64,000 nt of DNA from Nemophila menziesii (GCA_029959085.1 JARWIR010000023.1:9065860-9129859); one strand, 5' to 3'; shown: positions 24,274-35,809, counted from the first letter of the stretch. Notes: generated from the letters alone by a model not told the origin. Numbers and translations: made by a program.

Positions 24274-25820
24274 TGGTGGTCCTTTGTGTGTTCTAAATAA
24301 ATGCAAATAATAATCGAACCACAACCGCAAGTGTACGGTTGTCCCAAGTAGTAATTCTGATAATCAGATTCGTTCCAAGGACGGATGGTTGATCACAATG
24401 TCTATGCAAATAGTGATTGATGCACTTATGAAAATAAAAGAGGATAATTTGTTTGTTTTGGTTTTGTGATTTATTACTAAATAAATGAAAGACAAAATAA
24501 TAATGCAAGTAAAAAGCTAAAACGCAAGTATGAGCAAGTAGTACTTGAGAGACGCAAGGGTTTTCCTAACTATCATTCATTTCATACATTGTTTAAGGGA
24601 CAAATTGGTAAATTGGTATTGGTCGGGATTCTAAAATCTCCTTACCCCCGTCAGGGTGGACTAAGGAGCAACTATCAAATGCTACAAACCCCGTCAGGGT
24701 GATTATAGTCCACTCTCAAGTGTTAAAATGTTCATTACCCAATAGGCCATAGGTTTAATTAAGCTCGTCAGAGTCAATAATTTCTAACCTACATTCATTA
24801 ACTAGTTCGGTACCTAAACCCCCCGTCAAGGTGATCCAATCGCCACTAATTGGAATAGCCTAGATACTAAATCCTATCATTGGTTAATTACGTCAATAAT
24901 AGTAATTAAAATGCAAATTAAAGAAAAATACAATTTACCCAATTTGATTTAAATAATAAATATCCCAAATTCAAATGTATAGAATGAAATCAAATTGGGA
25001 TTATCCCATTATGCGTTCTCAAGCACTATGAATTGTTTAGCTCATATTAAAAAGAAAAACTAAATTAAAATAAATGGAATTCATAATTGATTACAAATAA
25101 AAGATAAAAGAAACCTAATTTCCGGAATTGGAATGACTGAGAACGGAGCTATAGACCCACTCCAGCTCTAGCAGCTTCTTCTTCCTTCCTTCTGTTGCTT
25201 CTCTCTGGTGTTTTTAATTGTAAAGAATGAATTGTGTGAAAAATAGAAGTCCAGACCTCCTTTTATAATAAGAAAAACGGATTAGGGCTTGGACCAGAAA
25301 ATAAAAGCCTAATTAAATGTCCAAGCCCACTTTCTAAGCCCAAAATCCCGTAACTGATGACAGGCCTTCACTAAAACTGCTTTTCCCGATGCGTTACAAC
25401 TCCGATTGACCTCATTCCAGTTGCTAAAGTTCCGTACTTCGATAAGGAATGTTTTCTCTTCAAAGGTCAGCGGCTCAATCAGCTCTTAAGTCCCTCGAAA
25501 ACAGCAATCAAGGGCCTGGAAAATGGAATTTCAGCTCTAAAAATAAAATCTTCGGGATTTCTCTTCAAGTCTTGACTCTATCTTTTGATCTTTGACTTTA
25601 TCTTCGGATTCCTTTCCTAGCTAACATCTAAAAACCTGCAAACTTTACACTAAAAATACCAATATTACGCGCAAAAGTTTAATAATTCGAAAATGCAAGA
25701 AATAAAAAGGGAAATCCGAAATATTGCATATTTAGTCCAAAAGTCTATCGAATTAATAAAATAAACACCAAAAATGATGTCTCCTAAGGGTCTAAAATAA
25801 GAACAATTAGGGAGACATCA
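24274..25820 (-). mobile_element. Element T 3' LTR
   Basis: 1547 bp, TGGTGGTCC to GGGAGACATCA on the plus strand (element sense TGATGTCTCC to GGACCACCA). TATA-like box at 25259-25267 (TATAAAAGG on the minus strand). Iterated CCCCGTCAGGGTG motifs near 24645-24840. 46-nt terminal hairpin at 25775-25820. Confidence 0.95.
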
Positions 25821-25855
25821 AGACCCCCAACTCAAACCTTTGTCGTCCCGACAAA
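25821..25855 (-). promoter_or_regulatory. Element T polypurine tract and hairpin
   Basis: In element sense a hairpin (stem TTTGTCG, 25839-25855) precedes the purine-rich gtttgagttgggggtct, which abuts the 3' LTR. This is the expected site of the plus-strand primer. Confidence 0.75.
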
Positions 25856-27393
25856 GCAAAACAAAATAAAATGAGGGGTAGAAGCAAACGTACAAACACA
25901 TAGAAGCTAGCAAATAAACCCTAAAGCAATTCCTAAGATAAATCTCATATAGCAAACTTTAAAAATTAACATCTACATACACTAATCATGCAACATCAAA
26001 CATAAATAATCTCAATCATAAAATTAAGGTCGCAATGCTTGAAGGTTACACTTGTACTCATCTCTGTATGATGGCTATAGGGTGGTCATTAATCCTGAAT
26101 CGCTTTGAACGTTCCACCTAGTCTATTCCCTATCAACAGAATCATAAATTCACTATGCACTTAGGAATCACGAGGTCTTTACGGTTATAATATTGGCTTA
26201 AGGACGGGTATGGATGTATATTTGGTAAATTTGAAGTGAGCTTTTGGCTCTCTCCTCACTTACCATCAACAATGTCCTCGAGCTTGAGTTAACGCTCAAA
26301 AAGATGTTCTCACTCACCCATATACGCAACAATTTAGCGTCCCATGTCTACCCACTAAAAATAAGATGATTTTCAGAAAATTCCACTTTGCCGGATGTTT
26401 TATTCATTCATATTTTTCTTTTTCTTTTCTTTTCTCTTTTTTTTTTTTTTTTTTTGTACAGAAGCAAACCGGGTTCCCGGTTTTGATGAATCCGGGTTCC
26501 CGGATCCTACTGTATGATTTTTCAAAATTTTTCATTTTTTCTTTCTTTTTCATTTTTCTTCATTCCCGGCAAAGGGTTACAAGTATATATCATCTGCAAT
26601 TGTGCTACAATACAAAACACATCGATCCCTACCCATTTAATTCCCCATATGTGGTCCCACCACCCCAAACTCAAGCTCGAGACATGTCTCAGGATTGTGA
26701 TTCAAGTGCGGGTCATATGGTCATGCCTAATAATCTAAGGGATAATGGCTTATATCGTGGCTACAAAGAAAAGGCTAAAGGCTCAAAGTGGGCTAAGACG
26801 GATAATAATTAATACAAGGGATAGAAGGCTAAAAAGGCACAAATGGCTAATAAAGAACTGCCCCTATCATTTTCCTAAGTACATAGCTTGTCTTTAGTTC
26901 ATATCTAGGTGGGTTCTCTACTAATTAGGATTTCACGTTCTACACACCAAACATATTCCTTGAGTACAAGCTTACTTCATTTGCATTGTTAATTAATTTT
27001 TCCTATCAATTACCTATGTTCGCATGCAATTGTAAGTGCGTTTTATATCAATCCCTAAAGTCCACTATTTACTATCATAGATTTATCAAAAGTATGCTTA
27101 AAGGGATATTTAAAAATTTCTACAGTCAAACGCAACTCCGAAAATTCTTTTATTGAAAGCAAATAAAACATATAACACATAAAAATTGGGATGAGGCAAC
27201 GAACCCCACCCCAAACTCAAAAATGAGTCGTGTCCCCACGACTCGAAAAGACTCAAAGCAATAAAATAATATACACTAAATGAGAAGGGATAGAAAACGT
27301 ATCTGAACCAGCGCGAGGCTGGTTGTCGGTGTTGCGTCCATGAACTTTATCTTGTGTCTAGACATCGTAAGTTGTGTTATGAACAAATAAAGT
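25856..27393 (-). other. Element T, 3' untranslated region
   Basis: No gene supported. In + coordinates: a conserved block with a GAGC/GCTC stem near 26233-26250, a palindrome pair (26466-26505), a T-rich run near 26440, a gagacatgtctc palindrome near 26680, purine-rich motifs at 26656-26674 and 27204-27220, and the GAGTCGTG hairpin at 27225-27244. These blocks recur in R and, in part, in P. Confidence 0.7.
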
Positions 27394-27672
27394 TCAACTT
27401 GTTTGTAACGTTTCCCAAAATAGCGCACCTCGTATCTTGATTCTCCTCCAACACCTTGATTCTCGATTCCAACTCATCATCGGATCATTTTCTTCCTCAC
27501 TTTCAGGTTCTTCAATTACTTCCCTCTTCTTCGGATTAGCCTTAATTTGAACCGCTTCAGTCTTGTTTGAAATAGGGATCTCAATAGCTTGTTCTTGAAT
27601 AGCACCAAAAGCGTTCCTGTTTCTTGGAGAATTCCTTTGATAAGCACACATGAAGACGAGTTTGATAGGCAT
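27394..27672 (-). CDS. Element T small accessory ORF
   Basis: A 92-codon ORF counted from the ATG at 27672. It begins MPIKLVFMCAYQRNS, then has a Lys/Glu-rich acidic middle (KKREVIEEPESEEEN) and ends with WRRIKIRGALFWETL. It lies in the position that env-like genes occupy in some Athila elements, but is far too short and has no membrane segment. Element P has a similar small ORF in the same place (56764-57231), including a comparable Arg/Asn-rich start and a Lys-rich motif. Function unknown; it may only be a remnant. Confidence 0.45.
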   Translation of the reverse strand: MPIKLVFMCAYQRNSPRNRNAFGAIQEQAIEIPISNKTEAVQIKANPKKREVIEEPESEEENDPMMSWNRESRCWRRIKIRGALFWETLQTS

Positions 27673-28055
27673 CTCTTTCCACCCCAAACTCAAAACTTCA
27701 AATAGTGAGAAGCTAAGGCTTAGAACTTTGATGTTTTGAGGCTTAAGACTTTAAGATTATGGTGGAATATGAGATGGGTAAAGGCTAATTAATGTGGGAG
27801 AAGAGGGAATTGGATTTAATTTGAAGCTTGGATGAAGAACAATTGGAGAAAAGTGGGAATTTTATCGTATTTTGGATAGGAGATGAGTTGATTGTATGCT
27901 TTTGTGGTGAAAGAGAGTAAGATTTGAGGATTGTGTGGTTGTAGCTGATGATGTTCATGAAATTCTGGGTTTTGGGAGTGTTTTTGGAGGCTGGGTTAAG
28001 GACGGAGGTAAAAATATAGGGCTAAAAAGCTGAAAAACGGACTTGGCACAGATGC

Positions 28056-28132
28056 AAACCGGGTTCCCGGTTTCGAAAATCCGGGTTCCCGGTTCCGCGT
28101 CGCTGTGACGGCGCGAAAAAAAAATAAAAATA

Positions 28133-28202
<70 letters not shown>

Positions 28203-28502
28203 TCGAGACGCGCCAAACCGCTGGACTCCAAGACGCAGGGTCAGAAATTCTGCTCGCCGAAACCGGGTACCCGGTTTTGCCAAATGCGGGTACCCGGATT
28301 TGTGTCGATGCGCGAATCAAAAACGCTCCAAAACGCCATCTCTCAACACGCTGGACCAGAGTGCTCCTGGTTTTACAGCACCAAAACCGGGTCCCCGGTT
28401 TCGACGCTGTTGTCGTGAACCAAGATGCCATTGTTGCGTTTGAAGGGGTTGGTACCAGCTCCAAAACCGGGTTCCCGGTTTTGTGAAACCGGGTACCCGG
28501 TT
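28056..28502 (-). repeat. GC-rich palindrome array, element T
   Basis: Seven near-perfect palindromes built on ACCGGGTTCCCGGT or ACCGGGTACCCGGT at 28056, 28080, 28260, 28286, 28383, 28462 and 28486, with two more at 26466 and 26491. Most come as pairs 24-26 bp apart. They stand out sharply from the AT-rich surroundings and can each fold into a hairpin. Confidence 0.85.
28136..28199 (-). repeat. 64-nt homopolymer (A in element sense)
   Basis: An uninterrupted run of T on the plus strand in the middle of the palindrome array. The open frames that cross it (poly-Phe or poly-Lys) are artefacts. The exact length may be affected by sequencing. Confidence 0.85.
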
Positions 28503-28735
28503 TCTCCTGGACATTCAACCTCTTTTTCTTCTATTTTTGCCAATTCGACCCCAAACTCAAGTCCTTTTTACCCCTGAAATCATCAAAAACAACTACCCTT
28601 CCTCATTTCTTAATAATAAACACTAAAATTACGAAAATCAAACTAATCTAAAATGCAAAAATTTAAAAACTCAGCTAATATACAAGTAATTGGCTTTTGT
28701 TTAACGTCGTTAAGCTCGACGGGTTACCTCAATCA

Positions 28736-31666
28736 TTAGTCATTGACATAACCTCCCCAGCAGTGAGTGAGGTTGTCAATATTTGCAAGTCGAAATTTGC
28801 ATCCCTTCGCTTTTATGCCCACTAGTTTGTCTGAGATAATCTGTGCGACCATGAATGGTCCTATCCAAGAACTTTTTGATTCACGTACCTTTGGGCGGGG
28901 GTTCGGTTTCTTCATAGCTACTTCTTCACCTACTTTGAACCCCTTTTTCTTTCTCTCTTTCTTAGGTTCCTTCGGAACCTTCGTGGCACGTGCTTTCTCT
29001 TTCTTCTTCGCATGATTGAGTTGTGGATCCTTGGGGTATGGAGGAGCTTTAATTGGTGGTTTCTTTCGTAGCTCTTTCTCCTCCACCCCTAAAGTTTCCA
29101 CAACACTAATTGGCTTTGTTCTTACCGGTTCCATTACATCTACACGAAAACATTCATCCTTGGAATCCGGAAACTTCATAGGCCTGAACACGTTGAATTT
29201 CACCTCTTCGTCTTGGATCCTCATAATCATTTCTCCATTTTCTACATCAATAAGGGTACGCCCCGTGGCTAGGAATGGTCTTCCCAAAATAATGGGGACA
29301 TTCCTATCCGCGTCGTAATCAAGAATAACGAAATCAGCGGGAAAAATTAACGTACCTGCCTTAACGAGGACATCTTCGATTCGGCCTTCCGGATGTGCAA
29401 GAGATCGATCCGCCATTTGCAAGACCATAGAAGTGGGTCTTGCTTCAATATTAAGCTTATCAAAGACTGATTTGGGCATCAAATTGATGCTTGCACCTAA
29501 ATCGCATAGCGCTTTTCCTTTCCACTCATTACCAATAGATACCGGAATCGTAAAGCTCCCAGGATCAACTAACTTTGGAGGTAATTTACCTTGACAAATA
29601 GCACTACATTCCTCAGGAAGACCAATCATCTCATTATCACAATATGGCCGTTTGTTGGTGAGGGCTTTCTTCAGAAACTTAGCATACTTGGGTACATCTC
29701 GAATAGCTTCTAACAACGGAATATTTATGCTAAGACCTCTTATTTTGTTAAAGAATTTTTGATACTCACCCATATCACCTTTCTTTTGAACTCTTGATGG
29801 AAATGGTGGAGGTGGACGATTGATTATAGTCTCATCTTTCTTTTTCGGAACCTCAACAGGCTTCTCCACTTCTTCTACTTCAACTTCTTTATCTTTATTC
29901 ACCACCTCTTTTTCTTTTCTAACTTCTTTTTCTTTCATAACCGGAAAAGGAGGTGGAGGAAGGTTCTTACCACTTCTAAGATTAATAACTTTACAATCTT
30001 CGATTTGTAACGGATTCTCAGTATCACTAGGAAGTTGTCCTTGCTGACGTTGATTGAGCTGTTTATTGATTTGACTCAGCTGATTTTGGAACATCTTCAT
30101 ATTTGCTTCAAGTGCATTTTGTCTTTCTATAGCTGCGTTCTGACGTTCTATCGCTGCATCCTGACGCTCCATCGCTGCGTTCTGACGTTCCATTGCTTGT
30201 GCTTGTAGAACGATTAAACTTTCAACTGTTTTCTGAAGGGTATTTGCTCCTTCTTGGGGATGGGCAGGTAAAGCTTTCTGGTTCAAATTCTCATCATAAG
30301 TATTCTGAGGAGCTTGTCTCTGTACATAATTTTGATTCTGTCCTCCTTGATAGTTATTGTGTGGTCTAGGATTATAGTTGTCACCTTGGGGACGCGGCTG
30401 ATACGCATGTGTAGGATTGGCTGCCCCATTAGGATTCGAATATTGAAACCCAGGATGGTTTCTGTTAGGCTGATACCCATTACCACTCGCATTAAAATTA
30501 CCTCTGTTGGATATGAACATCATTGATTCTTGATTACTCGGACAATTCTCCTCATCATGATCATCAACTCTACAAATCGAACACATATAAACCTCTTGTG
30601 CAGCATGCACCGCTACTCTCTTACCCGAAAATCCTTCTTTTACAGCTAAAGTAAGCTGCTTCAATTGTTGCTCCAAAGTGTTTTGAATTTTTGTCTCAAA
30701 GGTAGCAAGTTTCTCTTCTATGTTAACATTATTAACTCCCTTGACTGGTGTTCTTACTGAGCTCCACCCAACTTCATTCTTGACTGTTCTCTCTAAAATA
30801 ATTTTGGCATGAGCGGGTTGAACTTGAAGAAAACCTGCTCCACATAGCGTATCCAATTTCTCTCTTGAAATTCCATCAAGGCCTCTATAAAAGATCTTTA
30901 ACTGTTGTTGTTCTGAGAAGCCATGATTAGGAACTTTACGCAAACACATCTGAAATCTTGTCCAACTCTTACCCACAGTCTCATCATATTCTTGACGAAA
31001 ATTAGTCAACTCCAATTCAGCATCTAACCTCATATTACTCGGATAATATCTGTCGAAAAACGCGGCTTCCAATTGATCCCAATTGGTTATCTTCGTCGGA
31101 TCTTGTGTATCATGCCATTCACTTGCTCCATCAATAACAAAAAATTTAAACACAGCGTAGTACATCTGTTCTTTTGAAACTCCTTGTGTGATGTAAGAAT
31201 CACATATCTGTTTGAATTTTTGTATCGCTCTAAGAGGATCTTCCGATGGTCTTCCGCGAAAATTTCCAAAGTTTTGGAACTGAGCTAGCATACCCGAATC
31301 TGGACGGAATCTCGGAACATTAATATCTGGAGCACCTACTCCTATAGCTGGAGCGCGGAATGGAACTTCTGGAGGGCCATTAGTGAACCACGGATCATGA
31401 TTCATCACTATTTGGACTGGAGGATTAGGATTTAGTGGTTGAACTTGAGGAATAACGCCTGGAGCTAAAGGTTGGCCATTTGCATCTAACTGGCCTTGTC
31501 CATTCTGTTGACCTTGAATAATGATATTCTCCATTCTGTTACTTAATTCTTCTACTTCTAAAGCTTCTCGTTCTCTTCTTCTTCTGTTCGCAAGTCTGAT
31601 CAACGATTCTGGATTACTAAGGATCGGAGGTGCTGGCTCTAGATCCTTGAATAGCCTTCTTCGCAT
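28736..31666 (-). CDS. Element T gag-protease polyprotein with integrase-like C-terminus
   Basis: One uninterrupted 976-residue ORF starting with ATG 135 bp inside the 5' LTR. Capsid-type gag domain at about 120-300 (EWHDTQDP, AAFFDRYYPSNMRL). CCHC zinc knuckle at 362-375 (C362, C365, H370, C375), which binds RNA in this family. A Q/N-rich linker and an 8-residue tandem repeat (MERQNAA type, 491-519) follow, then proline-rich blocks. The aspartic protease has DLGAS at 722-726 and IILGRPFLATG near 792. Residues 905-976 are Lys-rich, then FKVGEEVAM...SSWIGPFMV, resembling the GPY/F tail of integrase seen at the end of P pol. RT, RNase H and the integrase core are missing without loss of frame. 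It could act in particle formation; enzymes must come from elsewhere. Confidence 0.9.
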   Translation of the reverse strand: MRRRLFKDLEPAPPILSNPESLIRLANRRRREREALEVEELSNRMENIIIQGQQNGQGQLDANGQPLAPGVIPQVQPLNPNPPVQIVMNHDPWFTNGPPEVPFRAPAIGVGAPDINVPRFRPDSGMLAQFQNFGNFRGRPSEDPLRAIQKFKQICDSYITQGVSKEQMYYAVFKFFVIDGASEWHDTQDPTKITNWDQLEAAFFDRYYPSNMRLDAELELTNFRQEYDETVGKSWTRFQMCLRKVPNHGFSEQQQLKIFYRGLDGISREKLDTLCGAGFLQVQPAHAKIILERTVKNEVGWSSVRTPVKGVNNVNIEEKLATFETKIQNTLEQQLKQLTLAVKEGFSGKRVAVHAAQEVYMCSICRVDDHDEENCPSNQESMMFISNRGNFNASGNGYQPNRNHPGFQYSNPNGAANPTHAYQPRPQGDNYNPRPHNNYQGGQNQNYVQRQAPQNTYDENLNQKALPAHPQEGANTLQKTVESLIVLQAQAMERQNAAMERQDAAIERQNAAIERQNALEANMKMFQNQLSQINKQLNQRQQGQLPSDTENPLQIEDCKVINLRSGKNLPPPPFPVMKEKEVRKEKEVVNKDKEVEVEEVEKPVEVPKKKDETIINRPPPPFPSRVQKKGDMGEYQKFFNKIRGLSINIPLLEAIRDVPKYAKFLKKALTNKRPYCDNEMIGLPEECSAICQGKLPPKLVDPGSFTIPVSIGNEWKGKALCDLGASINLMPKSVFDKLNIEARPTSMVLQMADRSLAHPEGRIEDVLVKAGTLIFPADFVILDYDADRNVPIILGRPFLATGRTLIDVENGEMIMRIQDEEVKFNVFRPMKFPDSKDECFRVDVMEPVRTKPISVVETLGVEEKELRKKPPIKAPPYPKDPQLNHAKKKEKARATKVPKEPKKERKKKGFKVGEEVAMKKPNPRPKVRESKSSWIGPFMVAQIISDKLVGIKAKGCKFRLANIDNLTHCWGGYVND
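30110..30196 (-). repeat. In-frame 24-bp tandem repeats in element T gag
   Basis: Four units encode variants of MERQNAA / IERQNAA, predicted to be helical and probably a coiled coil between the zinc-knuckle linker and the GQLPSDT block. Length variation would stay in frame. Confidence 0.8.
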
Positions 31667-31775
31667 ACACCAAACCTAAAAACCTGAAAAAGCTAACAAA
31701 CAAAAAGCGTAAAACTGATAAAATAAAATAAATGCACTTATCACTAAAGGATAAACACCGTGGTCACACGCTACC

Positions 31776-31794
31776 GTCCCCGGCAGCGGCGCCA
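31776..31794 (-). promoter_or_regulatory. Element T primer-binding site (tRNA-Asp)
   Basis: Element sense TGGCGCCGCTGCCGGGGAC begins six bases after the 5' LTR. It is complementary to the 3' end of plant tRNA-Asp with one mismatch, as is usual for Athila elements. Confidence 0.85.
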
Positions 31795-31800
31795 AAAACT

Positions 31801-33347
31801 TGGTGGTCCTTTGTGTGTTCTAAATAAATGCAAATAATAATCGAACCACAACCGCAAGTGTACGGTTGTCCCAAGTAGTAATTCTGATAATCAGATTCGT
31901 TCCAAGGACGGATGGTTGATCACAATGTCTATGCAAATAGTGATTGATGCACTTATGAAAATAAAAGAGGATAATTTGTTTGTTTTGGTTTTGTGATTTA
32001 TTACTAAATAAATGAAAGACAAAATAATAATGCAAGTAAAAAGCTAAAACGCAAGTATGAGCAAGTAGTACTTGAGAGACGCAAGGGTTTTCCTAACTAT
32101 CATTCATTTCATACATTGTTTAAGGGACAAATTGGTAAATTGGTATTGGTCGGGATTCTAAAATCTCCTTACCCCCGTCAGGGTGGACTAAGGAGCAACT
32201 ATCAAATGCTACAAACCCCGTCAGGGTGATTATAGTCCACTCTCAAGTGTTAAAATGTTCATTACCCAATAGGCCATAGGTTTAATTAAGCTCGTCAGAG
32301 TCAATAATTTCTAACCTACATTCATTAACTAGTTCGGTACCTAAACCCCCCGTCAAGGTGATCCAATCGCCACTAATTGGAATAGCCTAGATACTAAATC
32401 CTATCATTGGTTAATTACGTCAATAATAGTAATTAAAATGCAAATTAAAGAAAAATACAATTTACCCAATTTGATTTAAATAATAAATATCCCAAATTCA
32501 AATGTATAGAATGAAATCAAATTGGGATTATCCCATTATGCGTTCTCAAGCACTATGAATTGTTTAGCTCATATTAAAAAGAAAAACTAAATTAAAATAA
32601 ATGGAATTCATAATTGATTACAAATAAAAGATAAAAGAAACCTAATTTCCGGAATTGGAATGACTGAGAACGGAGCTATAGACCCACTCCAGCTCTAGCA
32701 GCTTCTTCTTCCTTCCTTCTGTTGCTTCTCTCTGGTGTTTTTAATTGTAAAGAATGAATTGTGTGAAAAATAGAAGTCCAGACCTCCTTTTATAATAAGA
32801 AAAACGGATTAGGGCTTGGACCAGAAAATAAAAGCCTAATTAAATGTCCAAGCCCACTTTCTAAGCCCAAAATCCCGTAACTGATGACAGGCCTTCACTA
32901 AAACTGCTTTTCCCGATGCGTTACAACTCCGATTGACCTCATTCCAGTTGCTAAAGTTCCGTACTTCGATAAGGAATGTTTTCTCTTCAAAGGTCAGCGG
33001 CTCAATCAGCTCTTAAGTCCCTCGAAAACAGCAATCAAGGGCCTGGAAAATGGAATTTCAGCTCTAAAAATAAAATCTTCGGGATTTCTCTTCAAGTCTT
33101 GACTCTATCTTTTGATCTTTGACTTTATCTTCGGATTCCTTTCCTAGCTAACATCTAAAAACCTGCAAACTTTACACTAAAAATACCAATATTACGCGCA
33201 AAAGTTTAATAATTCGAAAATGCAAGAAATAAAAAGGGAAATCCGAAATATTGCATATTTAGTCCAAAAGTCTATCGAATTAATAAAATAAACACCAAAA
33301 ATGATGTCTCCTAAGGGTCTAAAATAAGAACAATTAGGGAGACATCA
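31801..33347 (-). mobile_element. Element T 5' LTR
   Basis: 1547 bp, same ends and length as the 3' LTR; no difference seen in the stretches compared. TATA-like box at 32786-32794. 46-nt terminal hairpin at 33302-33347. Confidence 0.95.
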
Positions 33348-35330
33348 TCCATCTACCCCAACAACCTTTCTACAACAATCTAAAAACCCTCTTCTACAAC
33401 CTCTAAGACCAACATAAAGTCTATGAAATCTTTCTACTCTAGTGAGCTCATCAATAGTAGTTTCAATAGCTACAGTACTTCCAGGGTTACTTCTCTGATT
33501 TCTGCTAAATAATCATAAATCTTCTTGTATTTATCCTTGTATTTAACCTCTGTCATGCCTTTTGCTAAGTGATATGCCATGTAGCATGTTCTGTTACTAA
33601 CATTACCTGCATATTCCCGGTGCACTAACTATTGAAAATCACTCAGATTACTATAAAGATTCAATCTTATCATCTGTTAGGTTTTCATCGATAAGCCTGA
33701 AAGGCCTCAATGGTGATTTATTTTTGGAACTCCTCTTACCTACTTTCTCTTCAGACTTCAAAACCTTCAACACTTTATCCAATATATCGTTAATAGACTT
33801 CTCCTTCTCTCCAATATCAAAGAGTTGTTCTTCCAAAGTCTCATTAACAAAATTATTTACTTCTTCTTTCTCACCTTCACCTTCAGTTACATTAACATCA
33901 GGTGTGTTTTGATCTTCGCAAACAACCTGAAAAGGTAAAAGAAATATACAATCAAATATATGTAAATTAAGGGGGTGATTTGTCAATCAACTGAAATGTT
34001 AAGGGCTAAACTGTCAAATGACTGTGTACCTTTATTGTTTCTTCTTCAACTATCTTTTCTTCCATGCTTTTCCCATAATGTCTTTCACCATTCTTTTCTT
34101 CCACGCTTTTCATATCAGGCCTTTCATCACAGGTCTTTCCTCCTTCTTCCAAACCAACATTACCTACCTTGTTTAGTTCTTTCTCAGCAACTACATTCTC
34201 TACAGTCTATGAAACTAAATTTTTTACTTCGTCGTTCTCACCTTTAGTTACATTAACATCAGTTGTGTTTTGATCTTCACAAACAACCTATAAAGTTAAA
34301 ATAAATATATAGTCAAATATATGTAAATTAGGGGTTAAGTTGTTAATCAACTAAAATGTTAAGGGCTAAATGTCAAATGACTGTGTACCTTTATTGTTTC
34401 CTCTTCAACTGTCTTTTCTTCCACACTTTTCTCACCATGCCTTTCATCACTCTTTTCTTCTACACTTTTCATATTAGGCCTTTCATCACAGGTTTTAACT
34501 GCTTCTTCTTGCCCTTCATTACAGTTTTGAACTTCCATCTCATCAAGGTCATTATTGGTATGAACTTTATCTTCTTCTTGTTGCTGAACTATTTCTTCAA
34601 CCTTATTCCAAGTTAATAACAAAGGCATGAAATAAGGAGTTTGAATTTCGTGGTTTTCATGTATTACTGGTTTACTAACAACAAACAGGTCAACAGTTAC
34701 GTTGTTCTCTCCAATGCTACACATCTCCATACATTTATCCTTGCAATCTAAACATACTAGACCATCAGGTAGTTTTTTCCCCAATTTCAAATAGTTGTAC
34801 TCCATGTTACCTTTTATCCCTAACTTCGAAACAGTCTTCTTAAGTACATGTATACTAAATTTGTCATATTCACAACCATCTACATACTCAATCTTTATAT
34901 CATGGTAATTGCTCGTGTCTTCATTAAATATCCCACAAAAGCGAATCCTCAGTGCAAATTTCTCTGTTACACGATCAATTTCGAATAAATTAGTTACCCA
35001 TTACGGTAGGAACCAATTAATGGAAAAATAATTATCAAATATGGATACACTATCAATATGGTAACCGAATCCCGTAAAATATACTCCTATTACTAACTAA
35101 ATCCCGCCCTTCATGCGTGATATCTAAAAATGTAATAAATATACTCGAAAACCCTACATTTACAGATTAAAAGATCTTAACCAACAAGCAAAGATTTAGG
35201 GGTAATAAATAAACACACTTACTCCATAACGTAAACGGTGTCATTGATTATCTTTCGAGCTAAAGTACATCGTCTTATGCAATCTGGGTTCTTCGTCTTC
35301 TTGTTCTTCCCCAAACCAAACCCTCCATTG
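33348..35330 (-). pseudogene. MULE transposase gene, copy B, main part
   Basis: Continues 24006-24273 across element T; 33348-33352 is the second copy of the tccat target duplication. Holds the NPGSTVAIET-type region (with a one-base loss that shifts the frame near 33497), the acidic region with the duplicated exon, and a PB1-like domain kept open for 148 codons at 34359-34805 (LGKKLPDGLVCLDCKDKC). It has independent small changes relative to copy A, so both were already non-functional or have decayed separately. Confidence 0.85.
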
Positions 35331-35809
35331 TCTTTTGATTTTGATTTTGTTTTAATTTTTTTGTTTTGTTTCGTGTATATATAGGGTAGGCATTTCAGAA
35401 TTACCTATTTTGCCCTTTTAAAAATATGGGGTTAAGATTATTAATTAAATAAAACGGATTAAGAATAAAAAAATAATAAAAATGCTCTTAACTGTGATTT
35501 TGGACGGAAAATGTTAGTAACGGACCACGAGTCACGAAACAAAAGTTAGGGGTATCTAGTAGAATTAAACAATGGGGCAACTTGTCAATCTCATAAAAAA
35601 TTAGGAGAAAAAGGTATAATTCCTCAAACTTATATAAAACCCTCATTTCGGTTACCTTTTCTTCACAAATCAAAAGTAAGAGGAAAAGTTCTTTGGAGCA
35701 CCGTAAGATATTTCTACGATCTCCATGATCTCCATTCGCCGTCTTTTTATCACTGATGATTAAATCAGGTACACTCTCCATTCTCCTCACTTTTTTCATA
35801 TTTCCCACT
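35331..35809. other. AT-rich stretch upstream of MULE copy B
   Basis: Counterpart of 4366-4851; no gene supported. Confidence 0.5.

Larger units (their letters stand above)
24274..33347 (-). mobile_element. Element T: complete, non-autonomous Athila-type retrotransposon
   Basis: A 9074-bp element inserted in the MULE gene. The 5-bp target duplication tccat (24269-24273, 33348-33352) is perfect, and the uninterrupted site is seen in copy A at 2389-2393. The LTRs are equal in length (1547 bp) and no difference was found in the stretches compared. In minus-strand order: 5' LTR, tRNA-Asp-type PBS, one gag-protease ORF with an integrase-like tail, GC-rich palindromes, a 64-nt A tract, a small accessory ORF, purine-rich motifs, 3' LTR. 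RT, RNase H and the integrase core are absent, so it must move with enzymes supplied in trans. It resembles the described class of gag-bearing non-autonomous LTR elements (TR-GAG). Confidence 0.92.

Noticed and set aside
24293..24508. A 71-codon open frame identical in both element T LTRs
   Set aside because: Lies in the LTR on the minus strand, lacks coding character, and is identical only because the LTRs are.
27996..28443. Open frames with poly-Lys or poly-Phe stretches on both strands
   Set aside because: They exist only because the 64-nt homopolymer has no stop codon; the flanks are 3' UTR palindromes.
28056..28502. Repeated GC-rich palindromes as a CRISPR-like array
   Set aside because: The repeats are palindromic and irregular, spacers are neither uniform nor unique in the CRISPR sense, and the context is a plant retrotransposon.
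28767..30526. Plus-strand open frames opposite the element T polyprotein
   Set aside because: Antisense shadows of a 976-codon gene with recognised domains.
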